From assembly GCA_039812705.1 (NCBI GenBank), contig JBDIBA010000001.1:1-64000 (forward strand): 64,000 nucleotides of DNA. The letters run 5' to 3'. Origin of the DNA: JBDIBA01 sp039812705. GTDB lineage: Bacteria > Actinomycetota > Acidimicrobiia > Acidimicrobiales > JBBSGY01. Each line of letters begins with the position of its first letter. Positions within the stretch are counted from its first letter, which is position 1. Below, one piece after another: positions 7,863-17,990 of this stretch. The translations under genes were made by a program, and so were the position numbers. Below the pieces are notes generated by a model. It saw only the letters and a program-made list of their open reading frames with translations, had not been told where the DNA came from and made no database searches.

Positions 7863-10800
7863 TTGGGCCGCGCTCCAGTGGGTTTGGGCCTCTGGTGGCC
7901 GCCGCAGTTGATCAGCCGTGTCAGAGACTTTGATTCGGCGGCTTCGTCAATGGCGAAATCGCTCGATTATTTCGAGCCCGACTTTGGCGTTCCTCAGATG
8001 TCGGGTCCGCAGGCCCCAACCTCCGACGAGGCCGAAGCCGACAGCGGCCAAGACTCTCTATATGAGCCCAGCTGGGGGTCAGACGCTGCGAAGTTCCACG
8101 TCGATTCCTTCACTGGCCAGCTGCGCGGAGAGCTTTGCCTTCCAGTAACGCCCGGCCGCGGGGGTTTTGGACCCTCCTTGGGTCTTACATACAGCTCTGA
8201 GGCCGGTAACGGTCCGTTTGGTCGTGGTTGGGAGCTTTACGTCGGAGGCGTCGTTGCTCGCCCGCGTAGCGACGTGCAGGACGGCACCGTTGTTGATTAT
8301 CTGCTCGACGGCGAGTTGTTGGTTCCTGCATTGCGTGCATCGGGCGATTGGAGCAATGACGAAACCATCCTCGGTGACTACACGGTCAGGCGATACCGCC
8401 GGGCCATTGAGACAACGCGTGATCGCATCGAGATGTGGGCCAACAACGCCAATGGCGAAAGGCACTGGAGAATCGTCAGTGCCGACAATGTCACTTCCTT
8501 GTATGGACCGGCTGAATCCAGCCGCATTCAAGATCCGTCAGACCCAAGGCGCGTCAGCAACTGGCTGCTGAGCGAGTCCTACGACGATCGCGGCAACATC
8601 GTGCGTTACACGTACAAGCACGAAAACCTTGACGGCGTCGACCTCAGCCACGTGTCGGAATCGCATCGCAATCAAGGCCGTGGCACCGGCGGATGGCGCT
8701 ACCCGAAGCGCATTTCATACGGCAACCGTTCGCCGCACAGTCGTGACACGTGGCACTTCCATTTGGTCTTTGACTATGGGGATCACGACCACGACGACCC
8801 GCGGGTTGAAGATGCCGAGCAGTGGGCGGTCCGCCCCGACCCGTTCTCGTCGTTTACCGCGGGCTTTGAGCAACGTGTGTGGAGGCGCTGCAGCCGTGTG
8901 TTGATGTTCCATCGTTTCGATCAGCTCGGCCCGCGCCCGGTTCTCGTGTCTTCGCTGGACTTCTCGTACGACGACACGTCAGGACAATCGCTGCTTTCAA
9001 GCGTGATGCGCAGCGGCTTTGTGCATCGCAACGAAGGTTTCGAGGTCGAACGCCAGTCAGAGCCACCAATTACGTTTGGCTACTCCCAAGACGACCTTGA
9101 TGTGTCGGTGAAGGATCTTGATTCCAAGGTCCTTGCCAATGTCCTGAGTGACGATGGCAACGAGGCCCGGTGGGTGGACCTCTACAGCGAAGGCTTGAGT
9201 GGCGTAGTCAGTCGACTCGGCGACAAGTGGCTCTATTCGCGCAACTTGGGCAATGCAAAGTTCGCAGACCCAGAAGAAGTTGCCGACATTGCCATCCTTG
9301 AGCGCCAAGAAGAAGAGTTCACATTCTCTGCCCAAGATGCAGACATTGCGCATCAAAGTGAATACCGCCCCACGGCGTCGTTCGGTGCTTCGCGTGACCT
9401 CAATGCCGACGATCCACGCCTTTGTTACATGGACCTCAACGGTGACGGGGTCGATGATGTTGTTGCGGCAACAAGTTCGACCATTCGTTGGTACCCCTCA
9501 CACGGCGTCGACGGCTATGAGGAGTGCAAGCAGGTTGCCATCAACCCTCTCGATCCAAGCTCGGGTGTCCGTCTTGGTCACACTGAAGACGCTTCATTCC
9601 ACGTTGTTGACATCACGGGTGATGGTCTGGGTGACTTGGTTCGTGTCGACAAGGGTTCTGTCATTTACTGGCCGAACATTGGCAGGGGCAACTTTGATGC
9701 GCCGATAACCACGTTTCTGGGTCGTGAGCTTGGAGAGGGAAGTGGTCGACGTTGTCTGTTTGCTTCCTTTTCGGGTTCTGGCAGCGCGGATCTCGTTTAC
9801 ATCGGCGAAGGTGCGGCCACCTTCTTCATCAACGAGCAAGGCGGCAAATGGCACGAAGTTCAAACAATCAGCGCCGAAGGCCTGCACCCAGACGCCGGCG
9901 GCATTGGCGCGGTTGATCTTTTCGGTACCGGCTGCAAAGCGTTGGTGTGGGTTGACAAGACTTCGCGCACGCCTAAAACGCGTTACATAAGCCTGCGAGG
10001 CGTTGGTCAATCTCGATTGACCAGTGTGGCTAATGGTCAAGGTCTCGAAATCCGTGTCGCTTACTCAACTGCGGTCGAACAATGGCTGAAAGATCGCGAG
10101 AACGGCCGCGACTGGTTGAACCTCTTGCCGGTCCCAATGGTTGTTGTCGGGGCAGTCGAAGTACGCGACCACCCTGCGCAGACTCGTGACGCCGTTCGGT
10201 TCAGTTACCACCATCCTCACTTTGACGAAAGGGGCGGTCGCCTGGGTCGCGGCAGCTTTGTTGGTTTTGCGCACACCGAGCACCGCGTTGGCTTGGAAGT
10301 TGGAGAGTTCAAAGAGCCCGGCTTGTTTCACGATGTTGATGTGCCCGATGTTGACGAGGCTCGTCAGACGCCCGTCACCCTTGTGCGTTCTTGGCGTCAC
10401 ACGGGCATCATTTTTGAAGACGCAGAGCTGACAGTTGCTTTGAAAGACGCATTTTTCGAAGACGTGACTCTTGGCAGAACGCGTTGGTTGACTGGGCCGA
10501 AACTTCCTCGCAAGCAACCGCAAAAGGAAATGGTTTCGGCGCACCGCGCGATGGTGGGGCGCTTATTGCGTCGCGAAACATTCATTGTTGACGGCCCGCC
10601 GTTGGAGTCCTTGCCGCTCGTAGTCGAGGAATGGACAAGTCGTGTCGATCAGCTGCAACCGTCGAGAGGGTCGTTTGCGTCGGCGTTTTCTGTTTCGCTT
10701 AATGAATCAATTCGTGTCAACTACGAGCGCGACACGACAGACCCTCGCGTATCGCACTGCATCAATGTCGGTGACGAAGATGCTGATGACTTCGTGCGGT

Positions 10801-13800
10801 TTGCCTTTGTCGACTATGCACCGCAGCGTCCCAGCATTGACGCTCAACGTGGAGCGCGCGTAGAAGTAGTTGAAACACGCTTGCTTCAAGCGGTTGCCTC
10901 GCCATCGTTCCATCGCGCAAACGTGCCAATCAGCAGCCAGACGTGGCGCTTGGTCTTCGCGAATCCGCCAACTGCGTCGCGCATTCTCGAAGCACGAGAG
11001 ATCCGCACCGCATTTGACGAGCTGGACACCGTTGATCCCGTGTTGCTGTCGGATGGTCCGCACAAGCGTGTTGTCAGCCACCTGCGTTGGCGCTACTGGT
11101 CCAACAACGCGAAAGAGATGTTGCCGATTGGCAAAGTCGAGTCGCGCTGTTTGCTGGCACGCACCGAAAATCTGGCAATGACTGACGAATCCGTTGAGGC
11201 GTTGTTTGGCAAGCAGCGCCTGTCGACTCTGCGGTTCGAAGGTGGTTACCTGGTTGAAGGGGGCAACTGGTGGGCGCCGGGGCCAATCCTTGGTTATGAC
11301 CAGTCGCTGTTTTATGTACCCGTCTCCAAGCTTGATGCCGTAGGTCGCGAAACGCGTCTGACGTGGAATGAGACAGCAATGTTCCCAATTCGCCGGTCGG
11401 ATTCTTCGGGGCCCGTTTCGTTTATGGATTGGCATCCAAGAACGCTTCAAGTGTGGCGATTGGGTGACCAAAACGGCAACATCACGGCATGGCGGTTTGG
11501 CCCACTGGGTGATGTGATGAGCGTGGCTGAAATGGGTTCGACAGAGAATCCGACAGGTGACGTGCTTGTCATGAACAAGTTGGAATCAACATCGAATGAC
11601 AATCCGACAGCTGTTGTGTTGGTAGATCGCAACGCATGGCTGCTGAAGCAACAACCGGTTTCAATTCGTCGTCGCCAACGCGTCTCACATGGTGGGCGTC
11701 CGTCTTCATTGCGCGATGAGATCATTCATGTGGACTCCACTGGGCGTTTCCTCGACCAGTCTGTGAAGCAAGGTTCTGATTGGGTTGTTTTGAGTGCCGT
11801 GTTCTATGACGCGCGGGGCCAAGTTGCTGCGCTGAGTCGAAACGTTCGCTCCGATTCACCTAGTGCAGACCGCAGCGCCGGTGAGCCTCTGCGCTCGGCG
11901 GCCACCTGGTATACGCGCGATGGCCTGGGCCGTGTTGTGCGCATTGACAACGCCAATGGCACGTTTCGTCTGCGGCAAAGGGCTTCGTGGCAGATCGTTG
12001 ATCACGATGAAAATGACACGGTGTTGGATTCCCGTTGGTACGCAGCCAACTCGAATGCTGGCCGAGGCCGTGCCGGGGACTTTGCAAGTCGCCAAGCCGC
12101 CGGTGTCGGTGAAGCAATGCGGGCTGCGGCGCTTAGCGCCAGCCATGCACGGACTCCGCGGGTTCGGTTGTTGGACTGCGGCGGTCGCATTGTTGGTCAA
12201 CGCGATGTTGTTGGCATGGGCAGTGTCATTGAAACCTGCAAGTTCTACGGCAACGAAGACCGTGTCGTCAGAGACGTCGACGCCCGAGGTCTGACTGCGC
12301 GCAGTCAGACATTTGACGTTCTGGGCCGCGTTGTCGAGGTCCGGTCTGTTGATACGGGCTCTGTGATTACGCAGTGGTCGGCAACCGGAGACAAGCTTCG
12401 CGAAGCGCGCGAAGGTGCTCCGGCTCTTTCATTCCGCTACGACACGGTCGGTCGACTTACTCAGACGGTTGCCGTGGGCGATGATGGTCACGAAACGGTG
12501 ATTGAACGAATTGTGTGGGGCTCAGGCGATGTCGGCGTCGATGCGCCTGGCGAAAAGAACCTGGCTGGTTACCCCTACTTGGTCGCTGGGTCTTTCGGAC
12601 TTGTTACGTACCTGCGTCGTGACCACCGAGGTCGCCCGGTCGCCACTCGCTATCAGTTGACCGAAGGGGTCGAACAGCCCGACTGGTCGATCATTGATGA
12701 CATCAATCATGTTGAGCAGGTCGAGTTGGCTTCGGAGAAGGTTCGTCTTGAGCAACCCTTTGTTGTCATGGCTAGCTTCGACGCGCTCGGCAACCGCGGT
12801 GCTGTTCGCGCTTTTGATCGCGTTCAGATGCAGAGCGAGTTCTCGGGTGGTTCGCCCGTGGCTGAACGCATCAAGGTCAGTGCAGACAAGGCTTTGGTGC
12901 GACGACAAGTTGTTGCAAACTCTGTTGGGCTAGGTGCAAGCATTGAGCGCATCGACCTTGAAGAGGGTCGAGCGATTGCACATGTCCGTGATGAAAACGG
13001 AATGCTCCATGAAGTCATTTACACCGACGGTGACGCCATTGTTTACAAAGAGCGTGTTGCGAAGGACGCCATTGGTCGCGTCACGTCAGTCGCAAATGCA
13101 TCGGGAATTGAAGGCGAAGATGCCATCAAGGCGTTTGCTTATGACGGCCTTGGTCGCTTGACGAATGCCGAGATGCAGCAGCGTGAAGAATGGCCCGACG
13201 CTCCGCGTTCCACAACCATTTTCGAGTGGGATAAGGGAACCAACCTTGTTCATGTCGTAAAGGGAGGGGGAAAGAAGCAACCGCTTGTTGACTTCGATGT
13301 CGTTGCGGATTCCAACCGCTTGAACGGCATTACCCTTGGTAACGCTGTTGTCAGCCCAGAGGGCGAGAGCGCCCAGCAAGAGGCCGCAGTTGTTGATTAC
13401 GGCGCAGACGGCTCTATTTTCCGCGTTGCCGATTCGGTGTTTGGCTTTGACGCTGCCAACAGGCTGGTATCCGTTCGGTCAGAGTCAATCAGTATTGACT
13501 ACACGTACGGTCCCGATGGCACGCTCCTGCGAAGGCTCTGTGAACGCGGTGACGGCAACAGAGGTGAAACCGTCTTTGTTGAACAATTCCGTCGCACGCG
13601 GGCTTTCGATTCCGCAAGGTCGATCCAACAAGAGCGATACGAAGCAGATGTGACGGTTGGCGACATTTGTGTTGCAACAGTTGTGCGCCACGTTGTTTCT
13701 GAGAGCGATTCCGAAGTCGATGTTTCTTACACTGTTCAGGGGTTAGGTGGCGAAACCGTTGAGACCATCGCCGAAGGTTCGGCTGACGGCGAAGGCGAGT

Positions 13801-14015
13801 CGCGCTTCTCCTATTTGCCTTTTGGTGCCGTGCTCGGAAGCAACGATGTTGCAATGCTTGCTCGAGGATTCCGCGGACACTTTCATGATGTCGAAGCGGG
13901 TCTGGTGTTTATGGACGGCGGTTGGTACTCGCCGGTGTTGGGTCGTTGGATCACGCCGACCAAGGCAATTAACGCTTATGCCTTTTGCGAGGGCAATCCG
14001 CAGCGAACTCGTTGA
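7863..14015 (+). CDS. Giant SpvB / Tc-toxin B-C-like RHS protein without toxin domain
   Basis: The 2,050-residue protein follows the order of a fused TcB-TcC cocoon. An SpvB-type N-domain starts near residue 78 (FTGQLRGELCLPVTPGRGG, then SSEAGNGPFGRGW). FG-GAP/VCBS propeller blades lie near residues 524 (DLNGDGVDDV), 583 (DITGDGLGDL) and 636. A TcdB middle domain (RLGRGSFVGFAHTEH) lies near 795-805. Many RHS/YD repeats run from about 1300 to 1970 (YDGLGRLTN, FDAANRLVS). The RHS core (FRGHFHDVEAGLVFMDGGWY, then SPVLGRW) ends it, with the stop coming after NAYAFCEGNP. The usual next motif (DPxG, the self-cleavage site) and the variable toxin are missing. Start uncertain: TTG 7863, with GGAG upstream, or ATG 7950. 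No signal peptide or TcA partner is visible. The gene ends 14 nt before the convergent purK. Confidence 0.88.
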   Translation: MGRAPVGLGLWWPPQLISRVRDFDSAASSMAKSLDYFEPDFGVPQMSGPQAPTSDEAEADSGQDSLYEPSWGSDAAKFHVDSFTGQLRGELCLPVTPGRGGFGPSLGLTYSSEAGNGPFGRGWELYVGGVVARPRSDVQDGTVVDYLLDGELLVPALRASGDWSNDETILGDYTVRRYRRAIETTRDRIEMWANNANGERHWRIVSADNVTSLYGPAESSRIQDPSDPRRVSNWLLSESYDDRGNIVRYTYKHENLDGVDLSHVSESHRNQGRGTGGWRYPKRISYGNRSPHSRDTWHFHLVFDYGDHDHDDPRVEDAEQWAVRPDPFSSFTAGFEQRVWRRCSRVLMFHRFDQLGPRPVLVSSLDFSYDDTSGQSLLSSVMRSGFVHRNEGFEVERQSEPPITFGYSQDDLDVSVKDLDSKVLANVLSDDGNEARWVDLYSEGLSGVVSRLGDKWLYSRNLGNAKFADPEEVADIAILERQEEEFTFSAQDADIAHQSEYRPTASFGASRDLNADDPRLCYMDLNGDGVDDVVAATSSTIRWYPSHGVDGYEECKQVAINPLDPSSGVRLGHTEDASFHVVDITGDGLGDLVRVDKGSVIYWPNIGRGNFDAPITTFLGRELGEGSGRRCLFASFSGSGSADLVYIGEGAATFFINEQGGKWHEVQTISAEGLHPDAGGIGAVDLFGTGCKALVWVDKTSRTPKTRYISLRGVGQSRLTSVANGQGLEIRVAYSTAVEQWLKDRENGRDWLNLLPVPMVVVGAVEVRDHPAQTRDAVRFSYHHPHFDERGGRLGRGSFVGFAHTEHRVGLEVGEFKEPGLFHDVDVPDVDEARQTPVTLVRSWRHTGIIFEDAELTVALKDAFFEDVTLGRTRWLTGPKLPRKQPQKEMVSAHRAMVGRLLRRETFIVDGPPLESLPLVVEEWTSRVDQLQPSRGSFASAFSVSLNESIRVNYERDTTDPRVSHCINVGDEDADDFVRFAFVDYAPQRPSIDAQRGARVEVVETRLLQAVASPSFHRANVPISSQTWRLVFANPPTASRILEAREIRTAFDELDTVDPVLLSDGPHKRVVSHLRWRYWSNNAKEMLPIGKVESRCLLARTENLAMTDESVEALFGKQRLSTLRFEGGYLVEGGNWWAPGPILGYDQSLFYVPVSKLDAVGRETRLTWNETAMFPIRRSDSSGPVSFMDWHPRTLQVWRLGDQNGNITAWRFGPLGDVMSVAEMGSTENPTGDVLVMNKLESTSNDNPTAVVLVDRNAWLLKQQPVSIRRRQRVSHGGRPSSLRDEIIHVDSTGRFLDQSVKQGSDWVVLSAVFYDARGQVAALSRNVRSDSPSADRSAGEPLRSAATWYTRDGLGRVVRIDNANGTFRLRQRASWQIVDHDENDTVLDSRWYAANSNAGRGRAGDFASRQAAGVGEAMRAAALSASHARTPRVRLLDCGGRIVGQRDVVGMGSVIETCKFYGNEDRVVRDVDARGLTARSQTFDVLGRVVEVRSVDTGSVITQWSATGDKLREAREGAPALSFRYDTVGRLTQTVAVGDDGHETVIERIVWGSGDVGVDAPGEKNLAGYPYLVAGSFGLVTYLRRDHRGRPVATRYQLTEGVEQPDWSIIDDINHVEQVELASEKVRLEQPFVVMASFDALGNRGAVRAFDRVQMQSEFSGGSPVAERIKVSADKALVRRQVVANSVGLGASIERIDLEEGRAIAHVRDENGMLHEVIYTDGDAIVYKERVAKDAIGRVTSVANASGIEGEDAIKAFAYDGLGRLTNAEMQQREEWPDAPRSTTIFEWDKGTNLVHVVKGGGKKQPLVDFDVVADSNRLNGITLGNAVVSPEGESAQQEAAVVDYGADGSIFRVADSVFGFDAANRLVSVRSESISIDYTYGPDGTLLRRLCERGDGNRGETVFVEQFRRTRAFDSARSIQQERYEADVTVGDICVATVVRHVVSESDSEVDVSYTVQGLGGETVETIAEGSADGEGESRFSYLPFGAVLGSNDVAMLARGFRGHFHDVEAGLVFMDGGWYSPVLGRWITPTKAINAYAFCEGNPQRTR

Positions 14016-14029
14016 TGCAGTTGTCTGCG

Positions 14030-15118
14030 TTAGCGACGCAGCAGGTCCTCGACAAGTTGGACTCGTTCGGCAAGCTGAGCCGAATCTGAGCCCATGATGG
14101 TCACGTGACCAAGCTTTCTGCCGGGTCGCGGCTCTTTGCCGTAAAGGTGAACGTGCGCGCCGGGCACTTCAAGCAGTGCTTTGGGGTCGGGTGAGGTGCC
14201 AATGATGTTGATCATGGCAACAGGACCGGTTGTCGCGACAGAACCAATTGGCAGGTTGCAAACTGCACGAAGGTGGTTCTCAAACTGGCTGCACTCGGCG
14301 CCCTCAATGGTCCAGTGTCCGCTGTTGTGAACGCGCGGGGCCATTTCATTTGCGAGCAAGGTGTTGTTGCGAACGAAAAACTCGATGCAACCAACACCCA
14401 CGTAATCGAGTTTCTTGAACACCTTGGCAATGTGGCTGCGCGCAGTGTCGACGACTTCGCTGGGAATGCGCGGGTCGATGACGCTGGCGTGCAAGATGCC
14501 GTTGATGTGGACGTTGGTGGCGGGCGCGTAAGTGAAAACGTCGCCGTTGCTTGAACGCACACCAACGATTGACAGCTCGTAGTCAAAGTTGATCAGGTTC
14601 TCAACGATGATTCCGTGTTCGCCGATCATTGCAAGCGCAGGGGCAATTGCAGCCTCATTGTTGATTACAACCTGGCCCTTGCCGTCGTAACCGCCACGGC
14701 GAGTCTTTGCGACGCATGGGTAGCCAAGGTCACGCAAGGCTGCGCGAAGTTCGACCTCGTTCTTGACCGTTCGGAACGGCGGAACGGCGATCTCAAGGTC
14801 GTTGAAGAGGCCCTTTTCAGCCCAGCGATCTTGGGTGATCGCCAGCGCCTTGACGTTCGGGTTCACCGGGGCGATTTCCGACAACCAAGAAACGAACTCG
14901 ATGTCGAAGCTCTCGAACTCGTAGGTGAGATGGTCCAGTGTCTCTGCCCAACTCGCCAAGAGTTCTGTGTTGGACACATCGCCCACGACAAGTTCGGCGC
15001 TGACTTGCGCGCAGGCATCTGGCGAAGAGTCGAAACAGGAGACTTCGATGCCCAGGGGCTGGGCTGCCTGCGCCATCATCTGGCCGAGTTGGCCGCCGCC
15101 GAGTATGCCGAGCTTCAC
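14030..15118 (-). CDS. purK: 5-(carboxyamino)imidazole ribonucleotide synthase
   Basis: PurK uses ATP and bicarbonate to carboxylate AIR to N5-CAIR in purine synthesis. The 362 residues match the family length. The N-terminus MKLGILGGGQLGQMMAQAA is characteristic, and the ATP-grasp core shows KTRRGGYDGKGQ and NEMAPRVHNSGHWTIEGA with the ATP and Mg2+ ligands. It is the last gene of a minus-strand dxs-purE-purK set, with 54 nt between purE and purK. Its stop lies 14 nt from the convergent stop of the giant RHS gene, with no visible terminator between them. The ATG at 15118 gives a standard N-terminus. Confidence 0.96.
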   Translation of the reverse strand: MKLGILGGGQLGQMMAQAAQPLGIEVSCFDSSPDACAQVSAELVVGDVSNTELLASWAETLDHLTYEFESFDIEFVSWLSEIAPVNPNVKALAITQDRWAEKGLFNDLEIAVPPFRTVKNEVELRAALRDLGYPCVAKTRRGGYDGKGQVVINNEAAIAPALAMIGEHGIIVENLINFDYELSIVGVRSSNGDVFTYAPATNVHINGILHASVIDPRIPSEVVDTARSHIAKVFKKLDYVGVGCIEFFVRNNTLLANEMAPRVHNSGHWTIEGAECSQFENHLRAVCNLPIGSVATTGPVAMINIIGTSPDPKALLEVPGAHVHLYGKEPRPGRKLGHVTIMGSDSAQLAERVQLVEDLLRR

Positions 15119-15172
15119 AGAGGTTGGCCTTTCGCAATCGTTGAAGTGATTGATTGTTGCAACTCTGACGGG

Positions 15173-15676
15173 TCAGTGGGTTGAACGCGGGTCTGGTTCG
15201 CTCATCACGGCGTCTCGCTGTTGGGTCATGGCATCGGCAACAGCACGACGGATGTCGGAATCTGTGGTGCCGATAATTCGCGCTGCCAAGATTCCTGCAT
15301 TCGATGCTCCGGCGTTACCTATGGCGACCGTTGCTACGGGGACGCCTGCCGGCATCTGAACGATTGACAGCAATGAGTCCAACCCGTTGAGTGCTTTTGA
15401 TTGCACAGGAACGCCGATTACGGGGAGGGGAGTCATTGCGGCGATCATGCCCGGCAGGTGTGCCGCGCCTCCAGCACCGGCAATGATGACCGAGTAACCG
15501 TTCGTCTCTGCACTCGTTGCAAAATCGGTCAGCAGCTGGGGTGTGCGATGTGCCGAAACAACCTTTACGTCGTATGCCAAGCCCAATGCGTCAAGCTGCT
15601 TGGCCGCATTTTCCATGGTCGGCCAGTCGGACTTTGATCCCATGACAATGGCCACGCGTGTCTGGTGTTCGCTCAT
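15173..15676 (-). CDS. purE: N5-CAIR mutase (class I PurE)
   Basis: PurE moves the carboxylate of N5-CAIR to give CAIR, the step after PurK. The 167-residue protein has the family motifs GSKSDWPTM (substrate phosphate loop), SAHRTP (catalytic His loop), and [12 protein letters not shown]. Pairing with purK marks it as class I rather than the AIR carboxylase class II. Its ATG overlaps the dxs stop (ATGA), so translation is coupled to dxs. The purine branch is thus tied to isoprenoid synthesis by operon position only; no metabolic link is implied. Confidence 0.97.
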   Translation of the reverse strand: MSEHQTRVAIVMGSKSDWPTMENAAKQLDALGLAYDVKVVSAHRTPQLLTDFATSAETNGYSVIIAGAGGAAHLPGMIAAMTPLPVIGVPVQSKALNGLDSLLSIVQMPAGVPVATVAIGNAGASNAGILAARIIGTTDSDIRRAVADAMTQQRDAVMSEPDPRSTH

Positions 15677-17577
15677 GCGCTCAGATGACTTTCAATGGCC
15701 TGGCGAATGGTTGTGGCAATGCCTTCTGGGTCAATGCCACAACGTGCGGCAACTGCGTCAGGCTTGCCGGGCTTGAGAAACGCGTCAGGCGTGCCCATCT
15801 GCACCACGCGAGCCGATGAGTCCATTGTCGAAAGTGCGTTTGCAATGCTCGAGCCGACCCCGCCGACGGCAACGCCATCTTCAACCGTAAAGACAAGGCT
15901 GTGCATGGCTGCGTCGGCAAGCATTTCGGAATCGAGCGGCTTGACCACGCGAGGGTCCCAGATCTCGATGTTGATTCCTTGAGATGCCAGCAGTTCGGCG
16001 GCATTTTCAGCTGCTTCAAGAGTCTTTCCGACGGCGATGACGCACGCGTGGTTTCCGTCTCGCACTTTTCGCGCACGCAAATCGCTGCCGACGTCGTCGA
16101 GCGGAACTTGTCGGGCCGCGCCGCGCGCGTAACGAATGGCCACGGGTCCCTCAATGGTCAGTGCGGTCAACATCATTACGTGGAGCTCTTGTGCAGACGA
16201 GGGTGCAAACATCGTGATGCCGGGGATACGTTGACATAGCGCCATGTCAAACACGCCATTGTGGCTTTCGCCGTCCTCGCCGGTGATGCCCGCACGGTCA
16301 AGTGCAAAGATAACCGGCAGGTTATGCAACCCTACGTCGTACATTGCCTGGTCAATGGCGCGAGTGAAAAACGTCGAATAGAGGCAGACGACTGGACGCA
16401 ACCCGCCCATTGCCATGCCGGCAGCCATTGTCACTGCATGCTGTTCGGCAATGCCGACATCGGTAAAGCGCTCCGGGTAGCGCTGTTGGAATGGAAGCAA
16501 GCCCGTGGGCCCGGCCATTGCCGCAGTAATTGCGTGCAGGCGATCGTCACGCGATGCACAAGACAACAGCGCGCGGCTGAATGCCTCGGTGTAGTCGCCT
16601 CCCTTGGTAGTCGTGGGTCCGGCAATGGGGTCAAAGACCTTTACGTCGTGCAAACACTTTTCTGCATCGTCTTCGGCAGGTGCATAGCCACGGCCTTTTT
16701 GCGTGATCACGTGAACGACGATTGGCCCGTCGTAAGTGTTGGCGTCGCGCAGTGCTTGTTCCATGCCTGCAATGTCGTGTCCGTCAATTGGGCCGATGTA
16801 TCTGACGCCGAGGGTCTCGAAGAAGGCGGTTGGTTCAATGACCTCGCGCACGGCTGTCTTCATACCCTTCAAACCTGCAGCTGCGAGGTTTCCACCGGGC
16901 AGGCCCTTGATGCGTTTTTCAATTTCGTTGCGCGCACTCATGTATTGAGGCTTGGCACGCAATTTGGAAAGACCGGACGAAAGGCGAGAAACGGTAGGGG
17001 CGTAGGAGCGGCCGTTGTCGTTGAGGACGATCAAGACGCGCGACTTGGAGTGGCCAAGATTGTTCAGCCCCTCATATGCCATGCCGCCGGTCATCGAGCC
17101 ATCGCCCAACACCGCGACAATGCGACGGTTGCGGTCTTCGGGCTTGTTGCTTGCCGCGGTGGCTTTGGCAAGGCCCTGCGCGTAGCCAAGCACGGTTGAC
17201 GCATGGGAGTTTTCGATCCAGTCGTGGTCTGATTCCGCGCGATTTGGATAACCCGACATTCCGCCCTCTTGGCGAAGCTGATCAAAGTTGCTTCGGCGAC
17301 CGGTCACGAGCTTGTGGATGTACGCCTGATGGCCCGTGTCCCACAACAAAACGTCTTTGGGGGACTCGAACACCCGGTGCAGCGCGACTGTGAGCTCGAC
17401 GGCGCCAAGGTTTGACCCAAGGTGACCGCCGGTGCGCGAAACCTTGTCGACGATGAATTGTCGAATCTCGCCACACAGGCTGGAAAGCTGTTGGTGGTTA
17501 AGTTTGCGCAGGTCAGAAGGGTCATTGATCTTGTAGAGCATGGCTTCGCTGGTCTTGGAACCTTCGGACTCAGTCAT
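15673..17577 (-). CDS. dxs: 1-deoxy-D-xylulose-5-phosphate synthase
   Basis: Dxs condenses pyruvate and glyceraldehyde 3-phosphate, using thiamine diphosphate, in the first step of the MEP isoprenoid pathway. The 634 residues show [12 protein letters not shown], the ThDP motif GDGSMTGG with the following EGLNN, and the catalytic Glu in [12 protein letters not shown]. The C-terminal transketolase domain is present. Two starts are possible: ATG 17577, or ATG 17541 (MLYKINDP), which looks more like the usual N-terminus; neither has a strong ribosome binding site. It is divergent from the lycopene cyclase genes across 44 nt, so a shared promoter region supplies both precursor and carotenoid genes. 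The order on minus is dxs-purE-purK. Confidence 0.97.
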   Translation of the reverse strand: MTESEGSKTSEAMLYKINDPSDLRKLNHQQLSSLCGEIRQFIVDKVSRTGGHLGSNLGAVELTVALHRVFESPKDVLLWDTGHQAYIHKLVTGRRSNFDQLRQEGGMSGYPNRAESDHDWIENSHASTVLGYAQGLAKATAASNKPEDRNRRIVAVLGDGSMTGGMAYEGLNNLGHSKSRVLIVLNDNGRSYAPTVSRLSSGLSKLRAKPQYMSARNEIEKRIKGLPGGNLAAAGLKGMKTAVREVIEPTAFFETLGVRYIGPIDGHDIAGMEQALRDANTYDGPIVVHVITQKGRGYAPAEDDAEKCLHDVKVFDPIAGPTTTKGGDYTEAFSRALLSCASRDDRLHAITAAMAGPTGLLPFQQRYPERFTDVGIAEQHAVTMAAGMAMGGLRPVVCLYSTFFTRAIDQAMYDVGLHNLPVIFALDRAGITGEDGESHNGVFDMALCQRIPGITMFAPSSAQELHVMMLTALTIEGPVAIRYARGAARQVPLDDVGSDLRARKVRDGNHACVIAVGKTLEAAENAAELLASQGINIEIWDPRVVKPLDSEMLADAAMHSLVFTVEDGVAVGGVGSSIANALSTMDSSARVVQMGTPDAFLKPGKPDAVAARCGIDPEGIATTIRQAIESHLSA

Positions 17578-17621
17578 AAGTACACGGTACCCGGTCTTGG
17601 ATCAATGGAGAATGTCGGGCG

Positions 17622-17990
17622 ATGGATCTCGATCACTTTCAGTATCTGGCCTTGCTTTTGGCGACCGTGGCGGTCACCTTGCCGCTGGAGTTTTTCTACG
17701 GATTTCGGGTTTGGCGAGCCCCGCTAAGGCTGCTGAAGGCCGTTGGGCCCGTGGCGGCGATCTTTGTCGCTTGGGATCTCGTTTCGATCTCTCGGGATCT
17801 TTGGAGTTTCAACGAACGCTTTGTTGCCGGGCCGTTTCTGCTCGGCTTGATTCCACTTGATGAGCTTGCGTTTTTTCTGATCGTGCCCGTCGCGGGCCTG
17901 TCCGGGTTCGAGGCAGTCTGCGCCCAACTGCGCCGCTGGGGTATCGAACCCCTGCGGATGGAGCCTCAGCGAGGTCGCCAAGATGCCTGA
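17622..17990 (+). CDS. crtYc: Lycopene cyclase subunit, CrtYc-like
   Basis: The 122-residue protein is mostly hydrophobic, with about three membrane helices. It matches the lycopene cyclase domain of the actinobacterial/archaeal/fungal type, with AWDLVSISRDLWSFNERF and the conserved acidic motif IPLDELAFF. Such halves dimerise to cyclise the ends of lycopene. The gene overlaps the second half by 8 nt (ATGCCTGA), so the two are translationally coupled. The start at 17622 lies 44 nt from the dxs start on the opposite strand. Whether beta- or epsilon-rings are formed cannot be told. Confidence 0.85.
   Translation: MDLDHFQYLALLLATVAVTLPLEFFYGFRVWRAPLRLLKAVGPVAAIFVAWDLVSISRDLWSFNERFVAGPFLLGLIPLDELAFFLIVPVAGLSGFEAVCAQLRRWGIEPLRMEPQRGRQDA

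Noticed and set aside
16261..17199. Long plus-strand frame within dxs
   Set aside because: dxs on the minus strand has every expected motif; this frame shows none.
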